A stretch of DNA of 64,000 bases from Brachionus manjavacas (Eukaryota; Rotifera; Eurotatoria; Ploima; Brachionidae), in the NCBI GenBank assembly GCA_019054805.1, contig JAHQIY010000001.1:1240001-1304000 (forward strand). The letters run 5' to 3'. The position numbers were made by a program, and so were the translations under genes. The notes beneath the pieces are model-generated. The model saw only the letters and a program-made list of their open reading frames with translations, was not told the DNA's origin and ran no database searches. The first letter of the stretch is position 1, and each line of letters begins with the position of its first letter. Of this stretch, positions 1 to 10,656 are shown one piece after another.

Positions 1-490
1 CAAAAATTATACTAAAAAAATTTTAAGTTAAATTGTGACTTGACTTTAGTTTTGAGATAAAATTCTAAGACTTCGACTTGAACTCTCACTTAAAAATAAT
101 TCTGATAATATTTTTTAGAAACTATTTATTATTTTAGTTTTAAAAGCTTTTCAAGATTCCATAAAACATAAAACTTTTATTTAGTGTTATTTTCAAAAAA
201 AATTGATTTCTAAAATTTTGTATTGAGAATTCCATGTCCAAGAATTCAAAATTAATTTTTATTTTTTTCAGTTGAAGGTTTTTTTTTACTTTCAAATTAA
301 AAAAAAAATTAAATAAAAATTATTCGCTTTTTTCTTTAAAACCAAAAATATTTATCTATTATTTTTTTAATTTAAAAGACAAAACGAAATTATTATTCCT
401 CTATCACTTATAAAATTGATTTTAAAATTAAGTTCTATCTTTTTTTATTTTTGGAATTACTTCATTTTTTCACTTTAAAGACAAAAAAAT
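1..490. other. AT-rich flank with a GACTT-rich repeat fragment
   Basis: No gene is visible. Bases about 30-95 are rich in GACTT and AAGTC words (gtgacttgacttt, aagacttcgacttgaa), like the inverted-repeat elements at 37553-37791 and 38525-38767, so this is probably the edge of another copy. The rest is homopolymer-rich AT sequence. Confidence 0.4.
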
Positions 491-1132
491 TTAAAAAAAT
501 TTACTTTCAAATCCATTCAAATAGGCGACCTTATTTTTGTTAAGAACGATTGAATCAATAAAATTTTCTGTGATCGTAAATTGCTCTCGTGAACCAAAAT
601 CATTTTTGTTTTTTTCCTTATTTTTTTGTTGCTCAAAGGTGTCAAGCATGTCCTCGTCAGGCAAATTTTTAGGCTGTTTGAGCATCAATCTGAAAGGAGA
701 TGTTGATTTTCTTGCCAAAAGAACAAATTTTTTTAGTTGTTTATTTGAAATTTTTGAAATGGCGCTGCTTGACGAAGAGACCGAAATGGTTTCGATTCCA
801 TTGTCGGACACAGCCTCACTCAAATTGTCCTCTATTTCCTCCATTGTTTCCGAATAGGCGTCATCAATGGTGTCCTCGTGGTTAATAGAAACTCCTTGTT
901 TAATATAGCTGGACAAAGTCGAAAGGGGAACTTTGCATCGATTAGCTGCGTGGATCATTTTGGAACCGTCACTTTTGACCATTTCGATGGCTTGTTTCAT
1001 CTGTGAAATTTTCCATGTTCTTCTTCGGTTCGATTTTATCTTTGATATTTTTGAGCTGAGAGCCGAGTGTAACTTTTTGCCAGACCGGAGCAATTTTTTC
1101 TCTCTCAAATTTTGATTCTTTTTTATTTTCAT
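491..1132 (-). CDS. Pipsqueak-type helix-turn-helix protein, 213 aa
   Basis: This is an uninterrupted minus-strand reading frame of 213 codons with clearly higher GC than its flanks. Residues about 37-80 resemble an HTH_psq domain: RRRTWKISQMKQAIEMVKSD followed by AANRCKVPLSTLSSYI, matching the family pattern of a first helix, then AA..y.vP.sTL. Such domains bind DNA in Pipsqueak-like regulators and in CENP-B or pogo-derived transposase proteins. The rest is low-complexity: an acidic and serine-rich stretch near 85-125 and a lysine-rich tail. No transposase catalytic domain follows, so this is either a small host DNA-binding protein or a domesticated or truncated transposon-derived one. The N-terminus is highly basic (MKIKKNQ). 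The domain call is by eye; the specific role is unknown. Confidence 0.55.
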   Translation of the reverse strand: MKIKKNQNLREKKLLRSGKKLHSALSSKISKIKSNRRRTWKISQMKQAIEMVKSDGSKMIHAANRCKVPLSTLSSYIKQGVSINHEDTIDDAYSETMEEIEDNLSEAVSDNGIETISVSSSSSAISKISNKQLKKFVLLARKSTSPFRLMLKQPKNLPDEDMLDTFEQQKNKEKNKNDFGSREQFTITENFIDSIVLNKNKVAYLNGFESKFF

Positions 1133-1236
1133 AATCGAATAAAAAATTATAACTAAATTTTTTATGCATAAATATTTAAAATTTGTTAATCTAAAAATTT
1201 TAATAGAGAAATGCTTAATATGTAAATGTCTTTAGG

Positions 1237-1309
1237 GCCGAAATAGCTCAGTTGGGAGAGCGTTAGACTGAAGATCTAAAGGTCCTTGGTTCGATCCCGA
1301 GTTTCGGCA
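1237..1309 (+). tRNA. tRNA-Phe (GAA)
   Basis: Complete 73-nt cloverleaf. The acceptor strands GCCGAAA and TTTCGGC pair fully, with discriminator A at 1309. D-arm A box TAGCTCAGTTGGGAGAGC and T-arm B box GGTTCGATCCC are intact. The anticodon GAA is at 1270-1272 in a CT-GAA-GA loop. There is no intron. A T-run directly downstream (from 1311) fits a Pol III terminator. Confidence 0.95.
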
Positions 1310-1489
1310 CTTTTTTGTCCAAAAAAGATTTTTTTTGATAATTTTTGTCATGGTCGTTTAAAATTGATCATAAACTTCAATTTGCATTAAATTTGAATCA
1401 TATTTTTTGAAGTAGATTTTGTAAAAAGGAAATATTATTTACTTCTTTAAAAATTAAAAGTAAAGAGTGCGACTTCTTGAGCTAAGAAT

Positions 1490-1745
1490 AGCAAATAACC
1501 GCAGGTGTGCCTCAAGGCTTAGTAATTAGCCCTCTTTTATTTAGTTTATGTATTAATGACATCCCCAAAAGAAAAAAAATCAAATAATGAATACTCTCTG
1601 CTTTTCGCAGATGATCTAGTTACATTCTTCATTTATAACATAAAGGGGAGCCTAGAAAATTAGCTGTTTTTTTTCGTGTTCAGTAGTCTTTTCTAAAGAG
1701 ATTAAAAAGAAATTTCTGGGTATTTAATTTGATTCTAAAAAAATT
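1490..1745 (+). pseudogene. LINE family B reverse-transcriptase fragment, decayed
   Basis: Translation gives ITAGVPQGLVISPLLFS and CINDIPKRK, the same reverse-transcriptase block as the better-preserved LINE at 52453-53570, followed by the YSLLFADDL region in a shifted frame. Stops and frameshifts interrupt it. An internal deletion then joins it to the region matching KEIKFLGIKFDSK. It is a dead fragment; only nucleotide relatedness to the other copies is informative. Confidence 0.6.
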
Positions 1746-2200
1746 ATTTAATTTATTAAACAAAAAAATATAATAAATATAAAAATAGTTTAATTCACAA
1801 AATTAAAGTTTTTTTTCTTTTAGTGTAAAAAATAAAAATAAAAAATTCATAATTTTAATTTGCAAATAATAAAAAAAAAATTATTACTGATGACTTTTGT
1901 ACAACAATAAAAATTTTAATAATAATAATTAGTTACAGCTAGCAAGCTTGCGGAGATGACCTACTAGGAGGACATCTTTGGTAGCGCAGAAAAGATGGAA
2001 CATAACAGAAAAATACATTTTTTTTTTTTAGTTCAGTAAGAGTCATTGTTTAATTTAATCTAAGAAAGTATTGTGTAGAATTAAGTAAGTATCATGTAAA
2101 GGAAAAAAATGCAAGAATACAAAAATAGAATTACATAATAAATAGATTACAGTTTAAATACCATTACTAATCAAATAAAATTACAATTTAAATAGAATTA

Positions 2201-2728
2201 CAGTGCTGCTACGATACCTTGAATTCATCATATTTTACGTAAATTATGGTAAATTCACGATATTTTACCATATTTACCGTAAAATATGGTAATTCAAAAA
2301 AGGGAATTTTTCGTAAAATAACGATAATTATCGTAAAATACCGATAATTACTGTAAAATTCAGTGAAAAAAAAAATTTCCAAAATTTCTCGAAAAAAAAG
2401 GTTTTCATGAAAAAAATTTTTTTTTTGAATTTTTGAAAAAGGAAAACAAAAAAAATTTTTTTGACAAAAATTGACGTAAATTTCGGTAAATTCTTGTAAA
2501 AAAAGGTAAAAAATGGTAAAAATTCAACAGAAAAGGAAAAAAGGATTTTTTATTATTTCATTCAATTTTTTCTCTAAACAAATTATGAAAATGTCTACCC
2601 TAATTATGAATTTTACAGTAATTATCGGTATTTTACGATAATTATCGTTATTTTACGAAAAATACCCTTTTTTAGATTACCATAATTTACGTAAAATATG
2701 GTGAATTCAAGGTATCGTAGCAGTACTG
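2201..2728. mobile_element. MITE with long terminal inverted repeats, TA target duplication
   Basis: The termini are inverted copies: CAGTGCTGCTACGATACCTT at the left and the reverse complement of CAGTACTGCTACGATACCTT at the right. Inverted similarity continues inward for well over 100 bp, with repeated blocks such as cgtaaaataacgataattat. TA flanks both ends (2199-2200 and 2729-2730), as expected for Tc1/mariner-type insertion. The centre is A/T homopolymer with no coding potential. A shorter relative with the same CTACGAT terminus lies at 28056-28413. Confidence 0.75.
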
Positions 2729-2730
2729 TA

Positions 2731-3314
2731 CAATGAAAAATTTAAATAGAAGAAGTATACAATAAAAAAAGGTGGAAGGAACTAGTGCGCGTTAGTGAAA
2801 TCAAGTGCTAGACTTGAAGGCGTCGTACTTTTTGTTTTTTTTTGTTTTTTTTGTTTTATCAATTCACACAATTTGTTCCTTTTTAATTATATTAAATATC
2901 AATAAATAAAATAATTCCTAAGATCAGTATTTAAAAAAAAACATAAAAAAAAAATAGGTAATAATTATATGCCTTAAGTTTTTTTATTTATTTTTTCTCT
3001 ATAATGATAGGGCATCTGATTAGATGTTTATCTATTCAATAAATAAGACATGACATAATAATTGTTTGTGCAAAGGATAATCGTTTAATCTGGTCGAAGA
3101 GCGTGACTAGAACAAACATGTGCACTTTTGAAGACAGATTTTATCTCATCGTTATCTAATACAATCTCCTGTGTGTACTAAGCAGAGCAAAATATGAAAG
3201 AAAAAAAAAGCGGGAGGAGATTTGTTAAAAAATTTAAATAAAGTCAAGGTTAATCGGCCCTAATTTATAAATCGAAAAATAGCCGCGTCTTTCTCACTCT
3301 CAAGTTGAACAACA
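2731..3314. other. Intergenic region upstream of MCM7
   Basis: AT-rich sequence with no recognisable gene. The last 100 bp become more GC-rich (agccgcgtctttctcactctcaag) and probably hold the MCM7 promoter and 5'UTR. I see no convincing TATA or initiator element. Confidence 0.3.
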
Positions 3315-5483
3315 ATGCCTCTAGTTCGAGACTACCAAAAAGACAAAAGCGACATAAAGCGCTTTCTCACCGAGTTCTACACCGACTGTACCGATGGCAA
3401 GGAATTCAAATACTCCAAACAATTGAGGCAGCTGGCCAACCGGGACCAAATATCAATGACCATCGACTTGTCCGATCTGGCCCAGAGCGACCAAGACTTG
3501 GCCGACGCCTGCACCGCCAACGCCAAACGCTACATAGACCTGTTCTACTCGGCCGTCCAAGAACTCCTGCCCGAGTACAAAGACAAAGAGTGTGCTCATC
3601 GGGACACACTGGACGTGTACATCGAGCACCGGCTCCTTGCCGAACAACGACTGTACCCGGCCGATGCGCCCCGAGAGCCGCGCAACACATTTCCGAGCGA
3701 ACTGCTGCGTCGCTTCGAGCTCTGCTTCAAAGCGGCGTCCAGCACAAAATCAGTCTCAGTGCGGCAAATAAAGGCGCGCTGCATCGGCAGCCTAGTCTGT
3801 GTCAAAGGAGTTGTGACACGAGCCACCGAGATCAAGCCTTTGCTCCAAGTGGCCACCTACACGTGCGATAGATGCGGAGCCGAAACATATCAGCCAATTA
3901 GTTCGGCATCGTTCATGCCCATCGAGATGTGTCAATCCCAGGATTGTCAAGTGAACAAGAGCGGAGGCCGCTTGTGTCTGCAAACCAGAGGCTCTAAATT
4001 CGTCAAATTCCAAGAGATCAAGATCCAAGAGCATTCGGAACAAGTGCCAGTGGGCAATATACCAAGAGCCATTACAGTCCATGCCAAGGGAGAGACGACC
4101 CGTTTGTGCAAACCGGGCGAGCATGTGGCGGTGACGGGCATTTTTCTGCCCATTCTAAAAACAGGCTTTAACCAAATGAGCCAGGGCTTGCTAGCCGACA
4201 CTTACATCGAGGCGCATAACATTGTCCGATTGAACAAGACTCAAGATGAAGAAATGTGGTGCGATCAATTAAGTGAAGAAGAAGCGGCCAGTATATGCCA
4301 AGATGATTTTTACTCCAAGCTTACATCCAGCATAGCGCCAGAGATCTATGGCCATGAAGACATAAAAAAAGCCCTACTCCTGCTGTTAGTGGGCGGCGTG
4401 GACAAGAACTCACACGGCATGAAGATCAGAGGCAACTTGAACATCTTGCTGATGGGAGATCCCGGCGTGGCAAAATCACAGCTGTTGGGCTTCATTGACA
4501 GATTGGCAATGCGAAGTCAGTACACAACAGGCCGCGGTTCATCAGGGGTAGGCCTAACCGCCTCGGTGATCAAGGACTCTGTGAGTGGCGAAATGGTGCT
4601 CGAGGGCGGCTCACTGGTCCTCGCCGATCAAGGCATTTGCTGCATTGATGAATTTGACAAGATGTTGGAGCAAGACCGGACTGCCATTCATGAAGTGATG
4701 GAGCAGCAGACTATTTCAATAGCCAAGGCGGGAATTATGACGTCATTGAACGCCAGAGTGTCAATTCTAGCGGCCGCTAACCCCGCATATGGAAAATACA
4801 ACCCAAAAAAAACAATAGAGCAAAATGTTCAGCTGCCAGCCGCTCTCTTGTCCCGCTTTGATCTCCTGTGGTTGATCCAGGACCGGCCGGACAGAGACTC
4901 CGATTTGAGACTGGCTCAGCACATTACCTATGTGCATCAGCATAATATACAGCCGCCCACTAGTTTTACCCCGTTGGATATGAGACTGATGAGACGGTAT
5001 ATCGCGTTGTGCAAGACTAAGCAGCCGTTGGTGCCCCAGGATTTGACTGATCATATTGTGAGTGTGTATGTGGAGATGAGAAAAGAGGCTAGAGTGAGCA
5101 GTGATTCGACGTTCACGTCGGCCAGGATACTGCTCGGCGTGCTTAGGCTGTCGACTGCATTGGCCCGATTGAGATTGAGCAATGTGGTGGAGAGAGATGA
5201 TGTAAATGAGGCGATTAGACTCATGGAAATGTCCAAGGAGTCGCTCAAGTCTAGGCATGACAACGTGATTCAAAGGCCTAAAAGTGGCATTGATCAAATA
5301 TTTGCGCTAGTCAGGGAAATGATACCTGTTGATGGACCCAAGGTTGTGTATTATACTGAAGCGTTGCAAAAGGCAGTGAGAAAGGGCTTTACGCCAGATC
5401 TATTCGAGCAATGTATGAAACAATATGAGGATTTGAATGTATGGTTGGTTAACAATGCCAGAACTAAAATAAGCTTTATTTAG
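3315..5483 (+). CDS. MCM7: DNA replication licensing factor MCM7, 722 aa
   Basis: A single uninterrupted reading frame that aligns end to end with animal MCM7, a subunit of the MCM2-7 helicase that is loaded at origins in G1 and unwinds DNA in S phase in the nucleus. Visible features: an N-terminal domain; a C4 zinc-binding site (C184, C187, C206, C211); an OB-fold region with the hairpin block GNIPRAITV; the Walker A motif GDPGVAKS at about 381-388; Walker B CIDEFDKM at about 443-450; and the arginine finger SRFDLL near 513-518. The following helical region [20 protein letters not shown] is characteristic of MCM7 among the six paralogues. The length is normal (human about 719). The start is chosen at the first ATG, whose [11 protein letters not shown] matches the family N-terminus. 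No intron is needed. All catalytic residues are intact. Confidence 0.97.
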   Translation: MPLVRDYQKDKSDIKRFLTEFYTDCTDGKEFKYSKQLRQLANRDQISMTIDLSDLAQSDQDLADACTANAKRYIDLFYSAVQELLPEYKDKECAHRDTLDVYIEHRLLAEQRLYPADAPREPRNTFPSELLRRFELCFKAASSTKSVSVRQIKARCIGSLVCVKGVVTRATEIKPLLQVATYTCDRCGAETYQPISSASFMPIEMCQSQDCQVNKSGGRLCLQTRGSKFVKFQEIKIQEHSEQVPVGNIPRAITVHAKGETTRLCKPGEHVAVTGIFLPILKTGFNQMSQGLLADTYIEAHNIVRLNKTQDEEMWCDQLSEEEAASICQDDFYSKLTSSIAPEIYGHEDIKKALLLLLVGGVDKNSHGMKIRGNLNILLMGDPGVAKSQLLGFIDRLAMRSQYTTGRGSSGVGLTASVIKDSVSGEMVLEGGSLVLADQGICCIDEFDKMLEQDRTAIHEVMEQQTISIAKAGIMTSLNARVSILAAANPAYGKYNPKKTIEQNVQLPAALLSRFDLLWLIQDRPDRDSDLRLAQHITYVHQHNIQPPTSFTPLDMRLMRRYIALCKTKQPLVPQDLTDHIVSVYVEMRKEARVSSDSTFTSARILLGVLRLSTALARLRLSNVVERDDVNEAIRLMEMSKESLKSRHDNVIQRPKSGIDQIFALVREMIPVDGPKVVYYTEALQKAVRKGFTPDLFEQCMKQYEDLNVWLVNNARTKISFI

Positions 5484-5702
5484 CTTGTTGGAAATTTTAG
5501 ACAAATTTTTTTTTACTTATAAAAATTTTGTAAAACATTTGTTTTTTGTTTTGTTTTTATTTTTGTTGAGAATTTTGAATAAAATTTTTTAGTAATTTTT
5601 AGTTGAAATATTGCTAGCTGTTTGCAAATGAAGTATAACTGATCAAAAACGTAATAAAAAATTAATAAAATAACATCGTTTAAAAAGTTTAGAAATTTTT
5701 AA

Positions 5703-5880
5703 AATTTAATATTTGAAATGACCGCTTTTGGGCTTATAACAAGCCAAAACTCTTTTTGGCATTGATTGAATCAATTTTTGTACATACTCAGACGTAATCT
5801 GTAACCACTTTGTGTAAAAACTCTTTTAGAATAGAGGTAACTTTAGTGTTTACAATTTTGGCATCTACGTACAACGTAAT
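5703..5880 (-). pseudogene. Tc1/mariner transposase fragment
   Basis: This stretch is closely similar to 21756-21900 (shared aatttaatatttgaaatg, cttataacaagccaaaactc, and gaggtaactttagtgtttac/gaggttactttagtgtttac). The longer copy shows Tc1/mariner transposase motifs on the minus strand, so this is a short piece of the C-terminal part of the same element. It abuts the LINE that starts near 5881. Confidence 0.6.
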
Positions 5881-6785
5881 TATTAAACCCCTATCACCTA
5901 AGCTTTTCTCAATATACGTCGAAGACCTAATTAATGAAATAGAATCAAAAAATCTGGGTACAAAGATACATGGCCTTAATACAGGAATAGTCCTTTATGC
6001 TGATGATATATCCCTCCTAATGTCAAACATCAAAGAACTGCAAGAAGCATTAGATATCTGCGAAAAATATGGAATTAGAAATGAAATAAAATGTAATGCA
6101 GACAAAACGCAACTCATAATATTCGGGAAAAAAACAAATAAAATAGAAAGAAAGCCAAAGATGTACAATGAAGAGATAAATGTTGTTGAAAATAAAAAAT
6201 ACCTTGGCGTGTATCTTAACAGGAAAAACAATAACAAAGAACAAATTGATATTCGTATTAAATCAGTCTTTAAGGCGATGGCATAAATTAAATATCTCCA
6301 AACTGAAAATCAACAACTAAATGTGAAAATAAAAATCCATCTTTATAAAGTATTTGTCAGGCCTGTTTTAATGTATGGATTAGAAAATTATGCACTTAAT
6401 AGTATAGAGATAAAAAAATTGCAAACAACAGAGAACAAAATTATCAAAAGAATGCTGAAATTAAAAAAAAGCTCGCGTTCTACCAATCTACTTTTAGCTC
6501 TTGGTCTTGTAAGAATGGAGCAAAAGTTGATGAAAGAAAAACTAGGGTTTTTAAAAAAACTTGGTAATAATGAGGTGACAAAACGAATACTTGAAATATT
6601 AGAAGAATGCGAAACTGAGAATTAAAAAAAAGAAAAATAATTATTGAAATTAAGATAAAGTAATAAACATTCAAAATTAAAATTATCGGATGTTACAATT
6701 CTTTTGTCTTAAGATTATTAATTTTATTTTTATTTTTTTTTTTTACATCGCCTACAAGGCGTTCATTTAAAAAATAAATAAAATA
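5881..6785 (+). mobile_element. LINE family A, 5'-truncated, reverse transcriptase C-terminal part
   Basis: Two open pieces (5810-6286 and 6323-6625) in different frames encode the end of a non-LTR reverse transcriptase: IKPLSPKLFSIYVEDLI (finger/palm), the catalytic YADD box in GIVLYADDISLLMS, and KYLGVYLN further on. The 3' end (about 6735-6785) has a small stem CGCCT-ACA-AGGCG followed by an AAATA-rich tail, typical of LINE 3' ends recognised by their own reverse transcriptase. The same tail recurs alone at 22556-22614. The endonuclease and 5' half are missing, and one frameshift lies between 6286 and 6323, so it is inactive. The first codons of the upstream reading frame belong to the mariner fragment, not the LINE. 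Confidence 0.75.
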
Positions 6786-7269
6786 AATAAACTAAGAAAT
6801 GTAATTCATTTAATGATTTAATTGTAGAATTTTATTAATTTTCTTATTATATTTATTTATTAATTAAAATCAAATATTCAAAATTATATGAATTATTCAT
6901 ATTTATATTCAATTTTTAGATTTAATTTTAAGTGCAATTTTTTCCACAGGATTTATTTCGGCAGGAATTAAAAATTATTTTAATATTTTGTTCCATTTTT
7001 TGATAGTTTTCTATTTTCTTTTTATATTTGGGCTGTTTCACCATTCAGGTTTTAAGCCTAGTTTATTGATTAAACAAATATGTTTAAAAAAAATAAGTAT
7101 TGACTAAGTTCTTCTCTTAAAAAAAAAAAAAAAATAAAGTAAAATTAAACGAATTTGAATAAAAAATAAAAAAAGATTTGTCAATTTATGACGCTTGAAG
7201 TTGATTTTCTTGAATTGAACTAAAAAAATTATCGTTGAAGTCCTAAAATTATCGTTGAAGTCCTAGAAT

Positions 7270-7570
7270 GCCATTTTGGTAAAATTTTGTTTTCTAAAAA
7301 TGGATCTGAAGGCGTTATTCTGGATTATTTGGATGTTATTGATGTTGGTTTTAGAAATGGCCGGAATTTGAGTATTTAATTTCCACCATTTGTTTGATAA
7401 AATTTTGATTATGTTAAGACGATTGGCACAATTATTGGTAATTTTCTCAATCTGAGATGATAAAGTTAATTTCGAGTCAAAGGTGTTTTCAAGAAAAGTT
7501 TACTCTTCACATTTGTTTATAGGATCGTTGTTGATGGTTAAGTCTGATAATTTTCCATTTGTATTTTGCA
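7270..7570 (-). pseudogene. LINE family D reverse-transcriptase tail, decayed
   Basis: On the minus strand the translation reads TFLENTFDSKLTLSSQIE, then NCANRLNIIKILSNK and INNIQIIQNNAFRSI. This is the thumb and connection region seen in the jockey-like LINE family B copies (FLGIKFDSKLNF...RLNIIKILSNKKWG), but clearly diverged from it. Stops interrupt the frame and both ends are lost. Confidence 0.55.
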
Positions 7571-7720
7571 ATTATTTATAGGCTCAAAAGTTACAAGGTG
7601 ATTAATTTTACTTCATTGTTAGCAAGATAGTTAAATTTAAAGACTCAAAGAAAGAAGATATTAGAGAAGAAAAAGATTTAGCAGATTCTTTTTAAAAAAA
7701 ATTATTATCTAATTATTATT

Positions 7721-8961
7721 ATTTATTTATTTTATTTATTTGTATTTCTGTATCGAGCTTAAGCTCCTTCAGATTTTAAAAAACAAAAATAAAATAAAAA
7801 ATCAAAATAAAGTTAAATTGAATAAAATAAAAGTAAAAAATAAGAAAAAAAAATAAAAATAATAAAAGTTAAAAAAGGCATGCAATTATTAATTATGTTA
7901 TTAATATTGAAATAAAAAACAAAATTACAAGTGTATTTTATTATTTCTCTTATAATTAAAAAGGTACATAAATAAAAAAAGTAATACAATTTATATCAAA
8001 TTAGAACTATTGTCTCTTGTACAGACGAATCGCCGGAATCTGATTCTTCAGATACGCTGATACACAAAACATTAACATTTTGAGTTTCATTTGACTGACG
8101 AGTTAAGGCATTGGTTGTAGCTTTAGGGCAACCTGGACGACGCTTTCTTTTAAGTGGAATGTTCATTGCCAATTCTTTGACATGACAAAGTTCTAAAAAT
8201 AAAATTTAGTCAGCTTTAGAAGGTCTTTAATTAATTATTGAAATAAAGTTTTTTTAGATATATATTTGTTTCAATTAATTCAAATTAGCTGTCAAAAAAA
8301 TAAAACAGCTACTAACTTAATCATATTTGACATTATCAGGGATATTTCAACAGAATACAAACTTTTCAAAACTCCTCTGGACAATATTATTTAAATCACT
8401 TATTTTGTCAATATTTTTTATATTATAATACACTAAAAAAAGAGGGTTCAAACGAAGATTAAGTGCCATTCGGTCGTTCCCGGGATTTAAACCCAAACTA
8501 TTTTTTAAATAAAAATAAAATAAATATTTGACATTATTTAATTTAATTGTACTAACAAAAAATAATTGACACCAACATCAGTATTTTGGTTCTAGAAAAT
8601 ATTATTTTTGTTTTTTTAAAATATTATACGTGGTTAAAAAATAGAAAAGTATTAAAATTAAAAATAAATAAAGAAATATTAAGAAATGATAAAGATAGAG
8701 AGTTAAAGAATACATTTTTAAAACATTTGATGGTTCAGGAAAAAAAGAAGAAGTAGTAAGGTAGCAATTACACAATGCAGTTGGGTACTCGATATTTCTT
8801 GATTCGAAACCTTTTTTATATTCTTCCACCAGTCTGACAACCAGTGGCTCAGCCCTGCCCTGACATATCTCTCCTTTAACTCAAAAAGTCGATTGGAGAC
8901 TGTTAGTAGTTTAAGTTTATTGTATGCCTCATGATGTAATATGTTGGAGGGAGTATCATAT
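7721..8961 (-). mobile_element. LINE family B copy 1, 3' half (split by the LTR element)
   Basis: The minus strand at 8700-8961 matches the 3' coding part of the LINE at 52453-53570 (FESRNIEYPTALCNCYLTTS; same upstream noncoding context gatgttggagggagtatcatat). Its 3' terminus is at about 7721-7775, where the GAGCTTAAGCTC hairpin and the (AAAT)n tail of this family appear. The body is interrupted twice: by unrelated DNA near 7880-8590, which contains a different transposon exon, and at 8961 by the LTR element. The remainder continues at 15263. Confidence 0.65.
7996..8192 (-). pseudogene. Isolated terminal exon of a transposon-like gene
   Basis: Minus-strand open segment of 65 codons preceded by a good acceptor (tatttttag) and ending in TGA. 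It encodes a basic motif, IPLKRKRRPGCPKATTNALT, followed by a serine/acidic tail. That basic proline-glycine-lysine block resembles the C-terminal tails of MULE or similar transposase proteins. No upstream exon is recognisable, so it is probably a remnant. The family call is tentative. Confidence 0.35.
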
Positions 8962-9170
8962 TGTTGTGCCCACCAAAATAGTCACTTAACTTTGCTAGGC
9001 AAATTTAGTTTATTTCAATTAAGTAGATATACATTAGCTGCTATAATATAAAATCTCGTGTTTTTTCATTATTGTTTTTGACCTCCAGAATAAAAGATTT
9101 TGATTCAAATTAAGTATTTTTCACTTATCCCCAATTCCCAAATCGGACCCCGGAAGCCGCAGGCTTAACA
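8962..9170 (+). repeat. 5' LTR, 209 bp
   Basis: Begins TGTTGTGCCCACC and ends AGGCTTAACA. It is identical base for base, by reading, to the 3' LTR at 15054-15262. An ataatataaaatc stretch near 9042-9054 could be the promoter TATA, and aataaa at 9089-9094 could be the polyadenylation signal. Confidence 0.95.
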
Positions 9171-9190
9171 TTGGTGCCCCAAGTGAGGAC
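9171..9190 (+). other. Primer binding site
   Basis: Directly after the 5' LTR the sequence TTGGTGCCCCAAGTGAGGAC begins, with one spacer base, with TGG complementary to the tRNA 3' CCA. The priming tRNA was not identified. Confidence 0.7.
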
Positions 9191-9498
9191 GAGTATTACT
9201 ATTCTGGTATTTACTCATTGGAAATTTGACCTTTCTCAACTGCTAGTGGAATCAAAATGCTTCTACCTTTCTTGTTTGTTTGACTTAACATAATCGCATT
9301 TTTTGTCCGAAGACGTCCTTATTTAATGTATGCTGTCCTTGGTAAAATCGGGTGTGTGCCCCAAGCAGATATAGAATCAAAGAAAGAAGACTTTGAAAAA
9401 TTAATCCCGAAGAAAAGAGCAGCTCAATCCTAGTTAATCACAAGGACGATGATCAATGGCGACACTTTAGTGAATGGCTACAAGAGGGTTCAACCATA

Positions 9499-10305
9499 AT
9501 GTATGGAATTTTGAAGAAATTCTTATTCAATTATTACCCACACATAGTAGCTGTTATCGCAATCTTCCTGCTTGTTCATGTTGTACGTAAAAAAGGGAGG
9601 CCTGCCTACAACCCAATACGTTTGTTTACAGTGTGGTTCGAGACTAAGAAATGTGATCGTGCCGAGGTAAAAAGGGTCATTTCCGCACCAACTATTTTTA
9701 AACGGGACGGGATATCATTTGATATTTGGATTCAACTTTTTGAGACTTATGCGTGTTAATACAATAAAAAGGATTGAAAAAGTTTACTTTTTATGCTAAT
9801 GGATCAACACCTGCTGAATGAAATTCAATTGGAACAATCAATGAATTATGATGAGGTGAAAATGGTCTTAAGTGGTCGATTTAAGAATCATCAGAATGTT
9901 AGGACTGAGCCTAACATTGTAGCGGCTATGGACAATTTCACAAAGTGTTTTAAAGGTAGAGAAGAAAGCTGTGATGAGTTCTTGAGTCGGTTTTTGTCAT
10001 TCGCCGAAAAAGCTGAAATTAATAAAGAGTCCACTTTGGTCAGTTATTTTATTAACAACTTGCAAAATAATCAAATGGAACAGTCTATCAGACAAAGTGG
10101 GTCTCTATACCAATCGATTGTCAACTCTGACGTAGATATACCTTTATCCCTGGCCACAATTGTTAAATACGTCAAAGCATATGAATCCGCAAGTCCAACT
10201 GACTCAAAAGATGAATCATATGTTGATTTGAAAAACGTAGCTGCTGTAAATTCGGTCACACAAAATCAAACTAATTATAGGCAAAATTCGTATTTTAAGC
10301 CTTAA
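9499..10305 (+). pseudogene. gag region of the LTR element (interrupted)
   Basis: The first open part (9499-9759) starts with a hydrophobic segment (HIVAVIAIFLLVHVV) followed by FKRDGISFDIWIQLFETYA, which resembles the start of the retrotransposon gag core (f.G..fd.Wl..fe). After stops near 9757 and 9775, the second part (9793-10305) continues the helical gag domain (MVLSGRFKNHQNV; CFKGREESCDEFLSRFLSFA). I see no CCHC zinc knuckle. The N-terminal membrane-spanning-like helix is unusual for a gag protein. The second part ends in TAA at 10303, in the same frame as the downstream protease. Confidence 0.7.
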
Positions 10306-10380
10306 AAACCGTTTCAAAATCAAAATTTTAAGTCCAATCATTACAACAATAATTATGAAAGTTTTCGAAAAAATGAGGCG

Positions 10381-10569
10381 GATACGAGTAATAAACAATT
10401 AGTGTCCAAGGAAAACCCTTCAAACAAGAGTCTAGTGTGTACTATTTCGAATTCTAATTATTCTTCTACCCGAATTGTGGGTATTGCTTTGATGAATGGA
10501 GTGAAGATAAGCTTTTTGTGTGATAGTGGAGCTGATGAGACAATTTTAAGTGAAATTGGTTTCCATTGA
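10381..10569 (+). pseudogene. Aspartic protease of the LTR element
   Basis: In the gag frame the sequence encodes GVKISFLCDSGADETILSEI, with the active-site triad DSG of retropepsins. An in-frame TGA at 10567 separates it from the reverse transcriptase, which stays in the same frame to at least 11390. Confidence 0.7.
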
Positions 10570-10656
10570 ATCACTGGAAAATGTCCTGGTGTAAAATTTA
10601 AAAATTATTTTGGCCCAAATTTAAACTCAGCTTCCGGCAAATTATCAATATTTGGT

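Noticed and set aside
537..885. Plus-strand frames opposite the HTH gene
   Set aside because: No domain; the minus strand holds a recognisable HTH and balanced composition.
3305..3871. 188-aa frame overlapping the start of MCM7
   Set aside because: Arg/Pro/His-rich out-of-frame shadow of a conserved coding region.
8456..8500. Possible tRNA near gttcaaacgaagat/ggtcgttcccgggatttaaaccc
   Set aside because: Some T-arm-like sequence, but no pairing acceptor stem or proper anticodon arm.
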